A stretch of 7,740 nucleotides of DNA, from contig CAMARL010000082.1 of assembly GCA_945860325.1 (NCBI GenBank), positions 1-7,740 on the forward strand, read 5' to 3'. A program made the translations under genes and the position numbers. The notes below the pieces were generated by a model that ran no database searches, was not told the DNA's origin, and saw nothing but the letters and a program-made list of their open reading frames with translations. Shown in pieces: positions 7,460 through 7,740 of this stretch (its first letter is position 1; each line of letters opens with the position of its first letter). This DNA is from Spirosoma fluviale (GTDB lineage Bacteria; Bacteroidota; Bacteroidia; Cytophagales; Spirosomataceae).

Positions 7460-7740
7460 TCATTTAGAGGAAATTGTAATCCAAGAATGTATCGCATCGA
7501 CATATTTTTGGCAATCAATTTCCAACATTAAATCATGGGATCCTCCTTTCAATAAGGAAAGTTCAGCTCCATAATTTTTAGCCGTTTGTTCAAATTCGCT
7601 GACGGAAATTAGTTGGTCCTCCATGCCCCCCATCACTAGCATGGGCATTCGTTTCTCCAATCGGCCGATAGGGATTAGCAATTGTAAATAGGCCCAAAAA
7701 GATTCCGAACACATCTTGTTGGCATAGTGCTCAGACCTAG
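7460..7740 (-). CDS. C-terminal part of an alpha/beta hydrolase (partial at window edge)
   Basis: The gene runs leftward from beyond the right edge and stops with TGA at 7462-7460, leaving about 93 visible residues. An internal ATG at 7714 is not the start, because the frame stays open to the window edge (RSEHYANK precedes that Met). The sequence RMPMLVMGGMEDQLIS is the alpha/beta-hydrolase strand with the acid loop, and its Asp (codon 7618-7616) fits the catalytic acid. KGGSHDLMLE carries the likely catalytic His (codon 7537-7535). The final helix YVDAIHSWI is also typical. The nucleophile elbow and oxyanion region lie outside the window, so substrate and subfamily (lipase, esterase or other) cannot be judged. 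The gene converges on the rhamnosidase-like gene with a 48-bp gap and no convincing shared terminator. Confidence 0.85.
   Translation of the reverse strand, partial: RSEHYANKMCSESFWAYLQLLIPIGRLEKRMPMLVMGGMEDQLISVSEFEQTAKNYGAELSLLKGGSHDLMLEIDCQKYVDAIHSWITISSK

Noticed and set aside
7447..7467. Inverted repeat CTAAAT / ATTTAG between the convergent genes as a shared terminator
   Set aside because: Only 6 AT-rich pairs with a 9-nt loop, overlapping the stop codon of the - strand gene and without a T tract on either side.
1..7740. CRISPR array, tRNA, rRNA, insertion sequence or prophage
   Set aside because: I saw no regularly spaced repeats, RNA-gene signatures, transposase or integrase motifs, or flanking direct repeats on reading the window; this is a by-eye check, not a computed search.

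Overview
The window looks like chromosomal DNA from a member of the Bacteroidota, possibly Cytophagales-like. The grounds are AT-rich DNA, starts without clear Shine-Dalgarno sites, a TAnnTTTG promoter-like octamer, a protein with a carboxypeptidase-regulatory-like domain and an 'EEVVV' segment, and an exported protein whose signal peptide ends at G|Q. The phylum call is fairly secure; the order is a guess.

Layout. Positions 1-1382 carry three membrane-protein genes on the + strand: the 3' end of a small membrane protein, a 118-aa single-span protein whose start overlaps the previous stop (TAATG), and a 290-aa multi-span protein of unknown function. After a 192-bp spacer with a promoter candidate come three + strand genes for exported proteins, each with a signal peptide. 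They are a carboxypeptidase-regulatory-like domain protein (1575-2870), a penicillin/AHL-acylase-type Ntn hydrolase (2993-5113) and a GH78 alpha-L-rhamnosidase-like protein with a C-terminal discoidin (F5/8 C) domain (start best placed at 5243, end 7411). At the right edge, a convergent gene on the - strand encodes the C-terminal part of an alpha/beta hydrolase and runs out of the window.

How the genes fit together. The three exported proteins act, by inference, in the periplasm or at the cell surface. The spacers between them (122 bp, and 129 bp to the preferred GH start) are long enough for separate promoters, so a single operon is not shown. There is no SusC/SusD pair, regulator, transposase, integrase, tRNA, rRNA or CRISPR array in view. 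The region reads as ordinary accessory metabolism: extracellular hydrolysis of an acyl-amide and of a rhamnose-type glycoside. I see no defence or mobile system. The points most worth a second look are the acylase active-site spacing, the compact architecture of the rhamnosidase-like protein, and a possible internal duplication in the 290-aa membrane protein.
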